Assembly: GCA_036488085.1 (NCBI GenBank)
Contig: DASXHZ010000086.1
Location: forward strand, 1-64,000
Reading direction: 5' to 3'
Length of the DNA: 64,000 bases
DNA from: DASXHZ01 sp036488085
Lineage (GTDB): Bacteria > Acidobacteriota > Thermoanaerobaculia > Gp7-AA8
Shown: piece by piece, positions 41,612-50,041 of the stretch
Layout of the letters: every line of letters starts with the position of its first letter
How positions within the stretch are numbered: the stretch's first letter is position 1
Program-made: the position numbers and the translations under genes
The notes under the pieces: model-generated
The model's input: the letters and a program-made list of their open reading frames with translations, nothing else
Database searches by the model: none
Told to the model about the DNA's origin: nothing

Positions 41612-42445
41612 ATGGTGATTCGAACAGCCTTCCAAGGCGAACGCGGTGCGTTCAGCGAAGAAGCGGCCCGCAAGCTTCTCGGCGACGCGATCGAGGCGGT
41701 GTCGTGCGAGACGTTCGACGACGTCTTCGACGCGGTGAGCCGCGGGGAGGCGGAGTGCGCCGTCGTCCCGATCGAGAACTCGCTGGCGGGATCGGTGCTG
41801 CGCAACTACGAGCTTCTCGCATCGCGCGATTTAGTCGTTGCCGGAGAGGTCTTTCTCCGCATCAGCCTCAATCTGATCGGCCTCAAGGGAGCGCGATTCG
41901 AGGAGATCAAACGCGTCTACTCGCATCCGGTCGCCCTCGCGCAGTGCCACCGCTTCATCGCCGAGCACAAGCTCGCCGCCGAAGCGGCGTACGACACCGC
42001 TGGAAGCGTGAAGCAGCTCGTCCGGCACGGCGCCCGCGACGAGGCTGCGATCGCCGGCGTCGCCGCGGCCGAAATCTACGAAGCGGAGATTCTCGCGCGA
42101 GGCATCGAGGACCATCGCGAGAACTTCACGCGGTTCCTCCTGATCGGTCCGCCGGCCAAGGTCCCGAGCGTTCCGGCGACGAAGAGCGTCAAGACCACGA
42201 TTCTCTTCCGGACGCCGAACAAGCCCGGTGCTCTCTTCCGCGCCCTCGCCGCATTCGCGCTGCGCGACATCAACCTTTCGAAACTCGAGTCGCGCCCGAT
42301 CGAAGGCCGCCCCTGGGAGTACTCCTTCTACGCCGACTTCACCGGCGACGTGAAGGAGCCGAACATCGCCCGTGCCATCGCGCACCTCGAGGAGATGTGC
42401 GAGAGCGTGCGCGTCCTCGGCTCATACCCGGCCGCGGAGTTCTGA
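41612..42445 (+). CDS. pheA: Prephenate dehydratase
   Basis: Converts prephenate to phenylpyruvate in phenylalanine synthesis. 277 residues, monofunctional type without a chorismate mutase domain. Catalytic domain: AFQGERGAFSEEAARKLLG, ECAVVPIENSLAGSVLRNYE, VYSHPVALAQCHRFI, YDTAGSVKQLV, the essential Thr-Arg-Phe in ENFTRFLLIG. The ACT regulatory domain is TTILFRTPNKPGALFRALAA, with LSKLESRPIEGRPWEYSFYA for phenylalanine binding. No other aromatic genes adjoin. Confidence 0.95.
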   Translation: MVIRTAFQGERGAFSEEAARKLLGDAIEAVSCETFDDVFDAVSRGEAECAVVPIENSLAGSVLRNYELLASRDLVVAGEVFLRISLNLIGLKGARFEEIKRVYSHPVALAQCHRFIAEHKLAAEAAYDTAGSVKQLVRHGARDEAAIAGVAAAEIYEAEILARGIEDHRENFTRFLLIGPPAKVPSVPATKSVKTTILFRTPNKPGALFRALAAFALRDINLSKLESRPIEGRPWEYSFYADFTGDVKEPNIARAIAHLEEMCESVRVLGSYPAAEF

Positions 42446-42534
42446 AGGGTTTAGTCCAGGCCCAGCTTGCTTCCATTTTTTATCCGGCCGATGCTATAAG
42501 GCGTTCCCCATTTCAACCGATCGGGAGGTGCTTT

Positions 42535-44259
42535 GTGTGGTACCGCATGACGGATGTACCCACTCAGTTTGTCGGAACGCTCATCCTGTGCTCGGACGGG
42601 ACCGTTCTCGCGCGCGACCTCGACGCGGCGCGCTGGTGGCGCCTCGCGCCTGATGCGACCGGCAGTTATGTTCACGGCCACTGGTCCGCCGGGCCGCCGC
42701 CGGCCGACACTTTTCGCCTTGACAGTAACAGTGTTGCTCCACTTCGTTCGGGTTCTTTCATCAGCGTCGGCGACGTAGCGCGAGAAGACTCGGACGACTC
42801 CTTCCGGGTGATCGCCGGACCTGCAGAACTCTCGAATGTCGGGGTGACAGTGTGGCGCGACCAGCCGGTGGTTGACCGTTGGAGCGGAATCGCGGCCACG
42901 ACCTGCTCACTGCCGGCCGGCGGCATCATCGCAGCGCCATTCGTTGGTCCGCCGCCGGTGGCCTCCGACGGCTTCTTGTGGCAATGGAGCGAAGGCGGCG
43001 GATGGTCGGTTGTCGGCGAACTCCCGGATGAAATCCCCGTGCTCGCTTCGCTGACATTGATGCCGGACGGCAGCGTTCTCACGCTGGGACCGGCAAATGA
43101 GTACCGATACCAGTCTCACGCGTGGGAGACGGGTACTGCCCACGGTCTGCGATCGGATGATTCCGTCGGGGTCGTCAGCGGTCCGGTTTGTCTCCTTGCG
43201 GACGGAAGAGTCCTCGCGATTGATCATCTCGGCGGAATGGCTTTGCGGACTCCGGACGGTCGGTGGTCACCGGGCGGCCAACTGCCGGACCGCGACGGCC
43301 TTCCGCCGTACGTCTATGCAGGCTCCGCGTGTCTTCTTCCGGCCGGGCGCGTTCTGATCGGAGTCGAGTATTCGCGCGAGATGGACGGTCTCATCTACAC
43401 GCATTTTCACTACTACGAATGGTCTCCGGTCGACGGGTCGATCACAGACGTTGGTGTGCTGCGCCGGACGCGTCGGCATCCTCGCTCACCGTGGGTGCGG
43501 ATGAGCGCGGGATGCTCGTTCTTCCCGACGGCTCCGTTCTCGTGACACGTGTTTTCGATATTGCGCTCTACGTCCCCGATCCGCCTGCGTCCACTCCACC
43601 GTGGTCGCCACACATTGACACGGTGGGCGGTGTCGGACGCGGGGGCGAAATCGCTCTGGCAGTAGCGGAGGACGTCACGCTCGAGGGACAGCGGTTTACT
43701 GGCGCAGGACAGGCGTGTTACGCGCCTTTCGGCTTGGCGAACCCGACGAACTATCCGCTCGTCCGGTTTGAATATCCGGACGGAACCGTTCAGTACTGCG
43801 AGACCCGGAATCACAGCACGCTTCGGGACGTCCGATGCCTCGCAGTCGACGACGTTTACGGTTCCGTCAGACATCCGGTCCGGCGACGCGCGTTTATGCG
43901 TCGTCGTGAATGGCTTATCCGACTGCGTCCCCGTTCGGATTCAGCCCTTACCTCATTTCAGCCGATTCCCGGGAATCCTGAAATTGGTGGGGAGTCTTGC
44001 AGACGGAGTGCTTTGGGTTCTGACGCACGGAGGGTTCCAGCCGACGCCGTCGGGTCCGAATGACGGCAGAATCATCGCGGCCTATGAGCAGATTCTGAAA
44101 GGGATCGAAACGCTGTCGCGCGCCGACGAAAGCGCACATCCATCCATTCAGAACGCTCAGCGTGCTCCCGGGATGAGCGCCATCCTTTCCGGTATCCGCA
44201 CTTTGCGCGCAGCCGGCAGACAGAATCGGCAACGGCCGATCGGTCGCTCGAAGCGCTGA
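42535..44259 (+). pseudogene. Kelch/galactose-oxidase-like beta-propeller gene with two compensating frameshifts
   Basis: GTG 42535 follows GGGAGG at good spacing. The first frame encodes repeated propeller blades (FVGTLILCSDGTVLARDLDA, LMPDGSVLTLGPANEYRY, CLLADGRVLAIDHLGGMA, CLLPAGRVLIGVEYS). Near 43490 the coding sense moves one base (LTVGADERGMLVLPDGSVLV, TGAGQACYAPFGLANPTNYP, LVRFEYPDGTVQYCETRNHS). Near 43820 it returns to the first frame (STTFTVPSDIRSGDARLCVV, VNGLSDCVPVRI), ending at 44259. The last part is the Ig-like cap found after such propellers. It has a one-base loss and a one-base gain, so it is either a pseudogene or carries two sequence errors. Confidence 0.7.
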
Positions 44260-44301
44260 CGCGCCCCTTGGTCCCGGGTCTATGGCGGAAAGGGAGCGGA
44301 G

Positions 44302-45015
44302 ATGGAGTTGAGGGAGCAGCCTGTTGTCTTCGAGGTCCCGGGCGATGATCGGGTGGAAGTGAGAAAGGGCATCGAGATCGCGGGAATGACGGCGGATGTC
44401 TATTCGCCGCGCGATCGGAAGTCGGACTCGGTCGTGGTGATGGTCAGCGGCTACGCGGAAGAGGGCTATAAGCGCGTCCTCGGCTGCTCGTTTCTCGACA
44501 TGCGGCACACGATCTCGTGGGCGCGGCTGTTTGCGGGCTATGGTTTCACCGCGATCGCGTACGCGAATCGGGAGCCGATCGCGGATGCGACTGCGATCGT
44601 GCGCAGCGTGCGCAATGACTACCACAAGGTTGCGGTGTGGGCGACCTCCGGCAGCGGACCGGTCGGATTGAGCGCGGCGCGCGAGGCCGACTGCGCGGTG
44701 CTGCTCTATCCGTACACGCTCGCAGTGGCCGACGCGGCGGCGCAGTTCCATTTCTCCGATCCGGCGCTCGGAGTTGATGACGTGAACTGGAACGTCCCGC
44801 TCTTCATCGGTCGCGCGGGGAAGGACCCGTGCCCCGGATTGAACGACGCACTCGACCGATTCGTCGCCGGGGGGCTGAAGCGCGGTTTGCCGCTGACGTT
44901 GGTGAATCATCCCGACGGGCCGCATGCGTTCGATCTGTTCGACGACAGCGACACGTCGCGGCACGTGGTCGAACAGGCGATCGACTTCCTGCGAATTAGA
45001 ATCGGACGAGCATGA
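44302..45015 (+). CDS. Alpha/beta hydrolase (dienelactone-hydrolase-like)
   Basis: Cytosolic hydrolase of 237 residues. The nucleophile elbow is VWATSGSGPVGLSAAREAD, the acid region follows PLFIGRAGKDPCPG, and the catalytic His is in VNHPDGPHAFDLFDD, typical of the dienelactone hydrolase fold. The Shine-Dalgarno GGGAGCGGAG lies just before ATG 44302. It overlaps the DUF488 gene by 4 nt (ATGA). The substrate is unknown. Confidence 0.8.
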   Translation: MELREQPVVFEVPGDDRVEVRKGIEIAGMTADVYSPRDRKSDSVVVMVSGYAEEGYKRVLGCSFLDMRHTISWARLFAGYGFTAIAYANREPIADATAIVRSVRNDYHKVAVWATSGSGPVGLSAAREADCAVLLYPYTLAVADAAAQFHFSDPALGVDDVNWNVPLFIGRAGKDPCPGLNDALDRFVAGGLKRGLPLTLVNHPDGPHAFDLFDDSDTSRHVVEQAIDFLRIRIGRA

Positions 45016-45398
45016 GCATCCGCATCATCCGCCTCGGCACGGATCGCGAGAGAGGGGAAGGCCTCCGGATCGGGACCGTGCGGCGTCCGCCGCGCGGCGT
45101 GAAGAAGGAGCGGATCGCGGCCGACAACTGGTACGACGTCTGGCTCCCGCAGCTCTCGCCGAGCGCGGAACTCGTCAAACAGGCGCAGGCCGCGACGACG
45201 CCGAAGCAGTGGGCGGCGTTCGCAAAGAAGTACCGCTCCGAAATGGCGCAGCCGGACAACGCCCGGCTCATCGCGCTCCTCGCCTCAATGTCACACGAGA
45301 CGAACTTCGCCGCCGGCTGTTACTGCGTCGACGAGAGCCACTGCCATCGCTCGGTGTTGCGCGAGATCCTGCGGGAGAACGGCGCGAAGCTGGCCTAG
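45012..45398 (+). CDS. DUF488-family protein
   Basis: 128 residues with the DUF488 pattern: IRIGTVRRPPRGV, NWYDVWLPQLSPSAELVKQA, FAKKYRSEM, LIALLASMSHETNFAAGCYC and the C-terminal His/Cys run CHRSVLREIL. The biochemical function of the family is not firmly known. It is translationally coupled to the hydrolase and convergent with a DUF1287 gene, with 1 bp between the stops. Confidence 0.85.
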   Translation: MSIRIIRLGTDRERGEGLRIGTVRRPPRGVKKERIAADNWYDVWLPQLSPSAELVKQAQAATTPKQWAAFAKKYRSEMAQPDNARLIALLASMSHETNFAAGCYCVDESHCHRSVLREILRENGAKLA

Positions 45399-45399
45399 G

Positions 45400-45960
45400 T
45401 CACCACCGGTAGTGCCCGATGACGGTGAAGGCGTTGAGGACATCCTCCTCCTTCGTCCCATAACCGATGTTGTGCACGACGAGCGGACGCGTTCCGTCGG
45501 CGGTCCGGGCCGAACCGACGACGCCTATATGCAACTGCCCGCTCGGCAGGCGCCACGCGACAACATCGCCGGCGCGGAAGTCGCCGCGAACCGACCGTCC
45601 GTGCCTGTCGAAGAACGTCATCAGGTTCGGCACACGGCGATGGTCGATGTTCGAGTCGGGCGCCGAGAGTCCCCACAAACGCGGATAGACCGCAAAGTGC
45701 GCCTGCATGTCCCGGTGCACTTCCTGCTGCAGATCGACACCGATCCCGCGGAACGCGCGAATCACCACGTCCGCGCACACGCCGCGCTCCGGCGACACAT
45801 CGCCGCCAGGGTAGCGAAGCGCCGAGTACGACGCGTCGTAGATCCGCGTGATCCCGACTTGCTGTCTCGCGGCCGCCGCGATCGCGGGTCCGGTTTCCGC
45901 CGCGGCGCTGAGTGCGACTGCCGCCGCGAGGATCGAGATCACCGATAGGCGTCGAATCAT
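45400..45960 (-). CDS. Secreted DUF1287 protein
   Basis: A protein of 186 residues with a signal peptide (IRRLSVISILAAAVALSAAA) from ATG 45960. The DUF1287 core is visible: AARQQVGITRIYDASYSALR, YPGGDVSPERGVCADVVIRA and DLQQEVHRDMQAHF. The later Cys/His set (RGVCADV, GQLHIGVV, VVHNIGYG) looks like an NlpC/P60-type papain-like centre, so a cell-wall amidase or peptidase role is plausible. The frame is open upstream to 45996 but the ATG at 45960 fits the signal peptide. Confidence 0.88.
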   Translation of the reverse strand: MIRRLSVISILAAAVALSAAAETGPAIAAAARQQVGITRIYDASYSALRYPGGDVSPERGVCADVVIRAFRGIGVDLQQEVHRDMQAHFAVYPRLWGLSAPDSNIDHRRVPNLMTFFDRHGRSVRGDFRAGDVVAWRLPSGQLHIGVVGSARTADGTRPLVVHNIGYGTKEEDVLNAFTVIGHYRW

Positions 45961-46114
45961 CTGTGCCCATTCTGCACGCCTCTCGAAGTTCCCCAAAATC
46001 AGCGGGAAGCTCCCTAACCGTAGGGAAATTTGTCCTGTCGGCGGGCAAAATTGTGCCGAAGTTAGGGAAGAAGCAGGTAATTCACGCTTCCCGTATCATG
46101 CGGAGCACTCAGAA

Positions 46115-48679
46115 ATGACCATCGTTTCCGGAACCCGGCTGGGGCCGTCCGAGATCATTGCGCCGCTCGGGGCGGGCGGGATGGGGGAGGTCTACCGGGC
46201 GCGCGACACGCGGCTGGATCGCAGCGTGGCGGTGAAGATTCTCCCGGCCGAATTCGCGAACGACGCGCAGCTCCGGGCTCGCTTCGAGCGCGAGGCGAGG
46301 ACGATCTCGCAGCTGAACCACCCGAACATCTGCACCCTGCACGATGTCGGCGACAACTTCCTCGTCATGGAATTGCTCGAAGGGGAGACGCTGGCGTCTC
46401 GAATCGAGCGCGGACCGCTGCCGTTAGAGCAGGTGATCCGCTACGGCATCGACGTCGCGCGCGCGCTCGACGTCGCGCACCGGCAGGGAATCGTCCATCG
46501 CGACCTCAAGCCGGGAAACGTCATGATCACGAAGTCGGGCGCGAAGGTGCTCGACTTCGGGCTCGCGAAGAGCAGCGAAGTGAGCGTCGACTACGAGGCG
46601 GCGACGGTGCAGCGCCCGCTGACGTCCGAGGGGACGATCATAGGGACGTTCCAATACATGTCGCCGGAACAGCTCGAAGGTCAACACGTTGACCAACGCA
46701 CCGACATATTCGCCTTCGGCGCGGTGCTCTACGAGATGGCCACCGGCCGCCGCGCGTTCGACGGCAAGACGAAGACGAGTCTCATCGCGGCAATCGTAGC
46801 CGCGCAGCCAAAGCCGGTGCACGAGCTCCAGCCGCTGACGCCCGCCGCATTCGAGCACGTCATCTCGAAGTGCCTGGCGAAGGACCCGGAGGAGCGCTGG
46901 CAGACGGCGCACGACATCGCGACGGAGCTCGAGTGGATCATGGAAGGCCTCGGGCGCGAGGACGCGCCCTCGCGCGTACGCGTCACTCCGTGGATCTTCG
47001 CGACGACGGCGCTCGCGGCCGCGCTCGTCCTCACGAGCGTTGCGTACATCGCGGCGCGGCGATCCAACGTCGAGCCGCGGATGACCGTGGCGCTCTCAAT
47101 GCCGCCGCGGCTGCTCGACTACTACGACCTCGCCGCGCTCTCCCCGGACGGCAACACGGTCGCTCTCGTCGGCTACAAGAACAACGCGCGGTCGCTGTGG
47201 GTGCGCAGGCTCGATGAGGCGGAGCCGCATGCGATCCCCGGCACCGAGAACGCCGTGGAGCCTTTCTGGTCGCCCGACGGCAAATCGATCGGCTTCTTCG
47301 CCGATGGAAAGATGAAACGCGTTGCCGCGGCGGGCGGTCCGGCGCAGGTGATCACGGACAAAGTGCCGTGGCCGAACGGCGCGACGTGGAACGCGGACAA
47401 CGTGATCGTCTTCAACGGCGACGTGATCGGTCCGCTCATGCGCGTCGACGCCAATGGCGGCCCCGCGAGGCCGGTGACGAAGCTCGGACCGAAGGACGAG
47501 GCGCATCGCTGGCCGCAGTTCCTGCCCGACGGCGAGCACATCGTCTTCATGGAAGACGCCTCGCAGACGGAGGACCATCACATCCAGGTCGCCTCGCTGC
47601 GCGACGGCTCCCGGCGCGAGGTCATGCAGGGCGTCACGAACGCCGTCTACGCGGCAGGGTACCTGCTGTTCACGCGCGCCGAATCGCTCATGGCGCAGCC
47701 ATTTGACGTGAAGACACTCACGCTCAGCGGAGATGCGCGGCTGATCGCGGAGAACATCGAGACGAACTGGGACAACCATCACCGCGAGTTCACGGCGGCC
47801 GGCGGACGCCTGATCTATCGCAGCGCGAGCCCGAATTCGCAGCTGACGTGGGTCGATCGCGCCGGAAAGAGCATCGCCAAGTTCGGCGACGCGCGGCACT
47901 TCGGCAATTTCCAGATCGCGCCCGATCAGAAACATGTGGCGGTCGAGCAACTCGACGCCGACGGCCGCGGCGACGACCTCTGGCTCGTCGATCCCGAGCG
48001 CAACATCACCACCCGTTTCACCTTCGACCCCGCCAGCGACATCGCGCCGGTGTGGTCGAGCGACGGAAAACGGGTCGCGTTCCTCTCGATGGCCAACGGC
48101 GGCGATGTCTATACCGCTGACACGTCGAACCCGACCAGCATCACCCGTGTGACGAAGGTCGCCTCGACCGACATGCTGCCGTCTTCGTGGTCTTCGGACG
48201 GCGACTCGCTTTTCATGGACCGGCAGATTGGGAACCGTCCCGATACTGACATCTATGTTTTTTCGTTCCGTACGCAGCAGTTGAAGCCGTTCATCGCGAC
48301 GCCGTTCAGCGAAGGCGGAGGGACGATCTCTCCCGACGGAGCGCTGTTCGCGTGGGTGAGCGACGAGTCGGGACACCCGGAGGTCTACGTCGCACGCTAT
48401 CCGTCGCTCTCCGATCGGCGGCAGGTCTCGAACAGCGGCGGCCTTGCGCCGAAGTGGCGGAGAGACAGCCACGAGTTGTTCTATGCATCCGCGGGCGGGC
48501 AGGTGATGGCCGCCGACGTGACGAAGGAGAACGCCACCCCACAGCCGCTCTTCTCCCTCTCGGCGATCCGGGCGTTCGACGTCGCGGCCGACGGACAGCG
48601 CTTCCTCGTGTCGCAGCAGGTCGACGACGTCACGAAGATCCCGCTGACGCTGGTCACGAACTGGAGCGCGGGGAAGTGA
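46115..48679 (+). CDS. Membrane Ser/Thr protein kinase with PD40 beta-propeller
   Basis: A Hanks-type kinase of about 854 residues. The kinase domain (1-270) is complete: GAGGMGEVYRARD, VAVKIL, HRDLKPGNVMI, VLDFGLAKS, GTFQYMSPEQLEG. A transmembrane helix (IFATTALAAALVLTSVAYIA) follows near residue 295. The external part is a TolB-like propeller of PD40 repeats (LDYYDLAALSPDGNTVALVG, FWSPDGKSIGFFADGKM, APVWSSDGKRVAFLS, GGTISPDGALFAWVS). Acidobacteria carry many such receptors. The ligand and target are unknown. No partner gene is adjacent. Confidence 0.93.
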   Translation: MTIVSGTRLGPSEIIAPLGAGGMGEVYRARDTRLDRSVAVKILPAEFANDAQLRARFEREARTISQLNHPNICTLHDVGDNFLVMELLEGETLASRIERGPLPLEQVIRYGIDVARALDVAHRQGIVHRDLKPGNVMITKSGAKVLDFGLAKSSEVSVDYEAATVQRPLTSEGTIIGTFQYMSPEQLEGQHVDQRTDIFAFGAVLYEMATGRRAFDGKTKTSLIAAIVAAQPKPVHELQPLTPAAFEHVISKCLAKDPEERWQTAHDIATELEWIMEGLGREDAPSRVRVTPWIFATTALAAALVLTSVAYIAARRSNVEPRMTVALSMPPRLLDYYDLAALSPDGNTVALVGYKNNARSLWVRRLDEAEPHAIPGTENAVEPFWSPDGKSIGFFADGKMKRVAAAGGPAQVITDKVPWPNGATWNADNVIVFNGDVIGPLMRVDANGGPARPVTKLGPKDEAHRWPQFLPDGEHIVFMEDASQTEDHHIQVASLRDGSRREVMQGVTNAVYAAGYLLFTRAESLMAQPFDVKTLTLSGDARLIAENIETNWDNHHREFTAAGGRLIYRSASPNSQLTWVDRAGKSIAKFGDARHFGNFQIAPDQKHVAVEQLDADGRGDDLWLVDPERNITTRFTFDPASDIAPVWSSDGKRVAFLSMANGGDVYTADTSNPTSITRVTKVASTDMLPSSWSSDGDSLFMDRQIGNRPDTDIYVFSFRTQQLKPFIATPFSEGGGTISPDGALFAWVSDESGHPEVYVARYPSLSDRRQVSNSGGLAPKWRRDSHELFYASAGGQVMAADVTKENATPQPLFSLSAIRAFDVAADGQRFLVSQQVDDVTKIPLTLVTNWSAGK

Positions 48680-48708
48680 GGCCGTCATGCGTCATCGGTC
48701 ATCCGTGA

Positions 48709-48766
48709 CGTGACTCGTGACTCGTTACTCGTTATTCGAACCCCGAGTAACGAGTCACGAGTCACG
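48709..48766. repeat. Tandem/inverted hairpin element 4 (perfect 23-bp arms)
   Basis: Arms 48709-48731 and 48744-48766 are perfectly inverted with a 12-bp loop. Each arm is itself tandem CGTGACT/CGTTACT words. It lies after the kinase stop and before the EamA gene, where it could also act as a terminator. Confidence 0.9.
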
Positions 48767-48817
48767 GCCCGCACCGAAGAACGCGCGGAACCAGCCACTG
48801 CCGCTACGATGGCGTCG

Positions 48818-49693
48818 ATGCGGATTCCGCCGCGCGCCGGAGCGCTCATCGCGGTCGTGTTCTGGGGTATTTCGTTCGTCGCCACCAAGGCGGTTTTGCG
48901 CGAAATCTCGTTCGTCACGCTCATTTTTTTCCGGTTCGGAGTCGCCGCAGTGCTCCTGAATCTCGTCGTGCGAAGGATGCCGCCGAGGGATTCATGGCGG
49001 CCGCTGGCGCTGATGGGGTTCATCGGCGTCTTCGTGCATCAGATGGTGCAGGCGTACGCGCTGACCCTGACCTCGGCGACGCACGCGGGCTGGCTCATCG
49101 GGCTCACGCCGGTCTGGTCGGCGATCCTCGCGGCAATCGTGCTGCGCGAGCGCTTCGGCCTCTGGAAGATCGTCGGGCTCACCGGCGGCTTCGCCGGCGC
49201 CTTGCTCGTGATCACGCGCGGCGATTTCTCATCCTCGGTGCTCACGCTGCCGTCGACCCGCGGCGATCTCCTGATCTTCGCCAGCACGTTGAACTGGGCG
49301 GTCTACTCCGTCGTCGGTCACCCCACCATCCGCGGCCTCGGGCCGCGGCTCGCGACCGCGGGGATGATGACGTTCGGGGCGCTGATGCTGGCGCCGTTCT
49401 TCGTTTTCATGCGCGGATGGCAGGACATCCCGCACCTTTCGACGATCGGATGGATCGCGATCTTGTTCCTCTCGATCGGCTGCTCGGCATTCGGGTATCT
49501 CGTCTGGTACGGCGCACTGGAGCACGTGGAGGTCTCGCGCGTGGCCGCGTTGCTCTACCTCGAGCCGTTCGTGACCTTCGCCGCCGCAATCGTGTTGCTG
49601 CACGAGCCGATCAGCGGCATCGCGATCGCCGGCGGCCTGCTCGTGATCGTCAGCGTGATGGTGATGCAGTACGCGCCCCGTCGAGTTGCTTGA
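48818..49693 (+). CDS. EamA/DMT-superfamily transporter
   Basis: Inner-membrane exporter or importer of small metabolites, about 291 residues with ten helices in two EamA units: first AGALIAVVFWGISFVATKAV to GLTGGFAGALLVIT, second DLLIFASTLNWAVYSVVGH to AAIVLLHEPISGIAIAGGLL. ATG 48818 follows TACGAT at 7 nt; ATG 48809 overlaps that box and is less likely. The substrate cannot be predicted. The 3' end overlaps the convergent MmcQ/YjbR gene by 44 bp. Confidence 0.88.
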   Translation: MRIPPRAGALIAVVFWGISFVATKAVLREISFVTLIFFRFGVAAVLLNLVVRRMPPRDSWRPLALMGFIGVFVHQMVQAYALTLTSATHAGWLIGLTPVWSAILAAIVLRERFGLWKIVGLTGGFAGALLVITRGDFSSSVLTLPSTRGDLLIFASTLNWAVYSVVGHPTIRGLGPRLATAGMMTFGALMLAPFFVFMRGWQDIPHLSTIGWIAILFLSIGCSAFGYLVWYGALEHVEVSRVAALLYLEPFVTFAAAIVLLHEPISGIAIAGGLLVIVSVMVMQYAPRRVA

Positions 49694-50033
49694 CGAGCTT
49701 CTTCGGCGCGATGGCGCGGAAGCTTTCGTCGAGCCAGGCGCGGATCAGATCCATCGGCGCGTCCTTCGGCTTGACGCGGCCGGTGACCCAGCCGTGTTTC
49801 CCCATCCCGTAGTGCGTCGGCTCGGCCCACGGGAGGTCGACCGCCATGTCGCGCGAGCTTGGGAGCTTCACGCCAAAGGAGACGTGGTCGTCGTGGGTGC
49901 TAAGGAAGAGGAAGACCTTCCCATGCGGCCGGATCTTGATCGCTGTCTCGCCCCACGGATGGTCCTCGTACGTCTCCGGGTACGCGAGCGCCATCTTGCG
50001 GAGCTTGTTCGCGAGCGTCTCGACGGCGGACAT
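49650..50033 (-). CDS. MmcQ/YjbR-family protein
   Basis: A 127-residue CyaY-like/MmcQ fold protein: MALAYPETYEDHPWGETAIK, KVFLFLSTHDDHVSFGVKLP, MGKHGWVTGRVKPKDAP and a last helix DLIRAWLDESFRAIAPKKLV. Function is unestablished; some relatives bind DNA. It is divergent from the glycosidase gene with 8 bp between starts. Confidence 0.88.
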   Translation of the reverse strand: MSAVETLANKLRKMALAYPETYEDHPWGETAIKIRPHGKVFLFLSTHDDHVSFGVKLPSSRDMAVDLPWAEPTHYGMGKHGWVTGRVKPKDAPMDLIRAWLDESFRAIAPKKLVKQLDGARTASPSR

Positions 50034-50041
50034 AGCCGGGA

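Noticed and set aside
47096..48688. Minus-strand open frame opposite the kinase propeller
   Set aside because: Antisense to PD40 repeats, no independent protein features.
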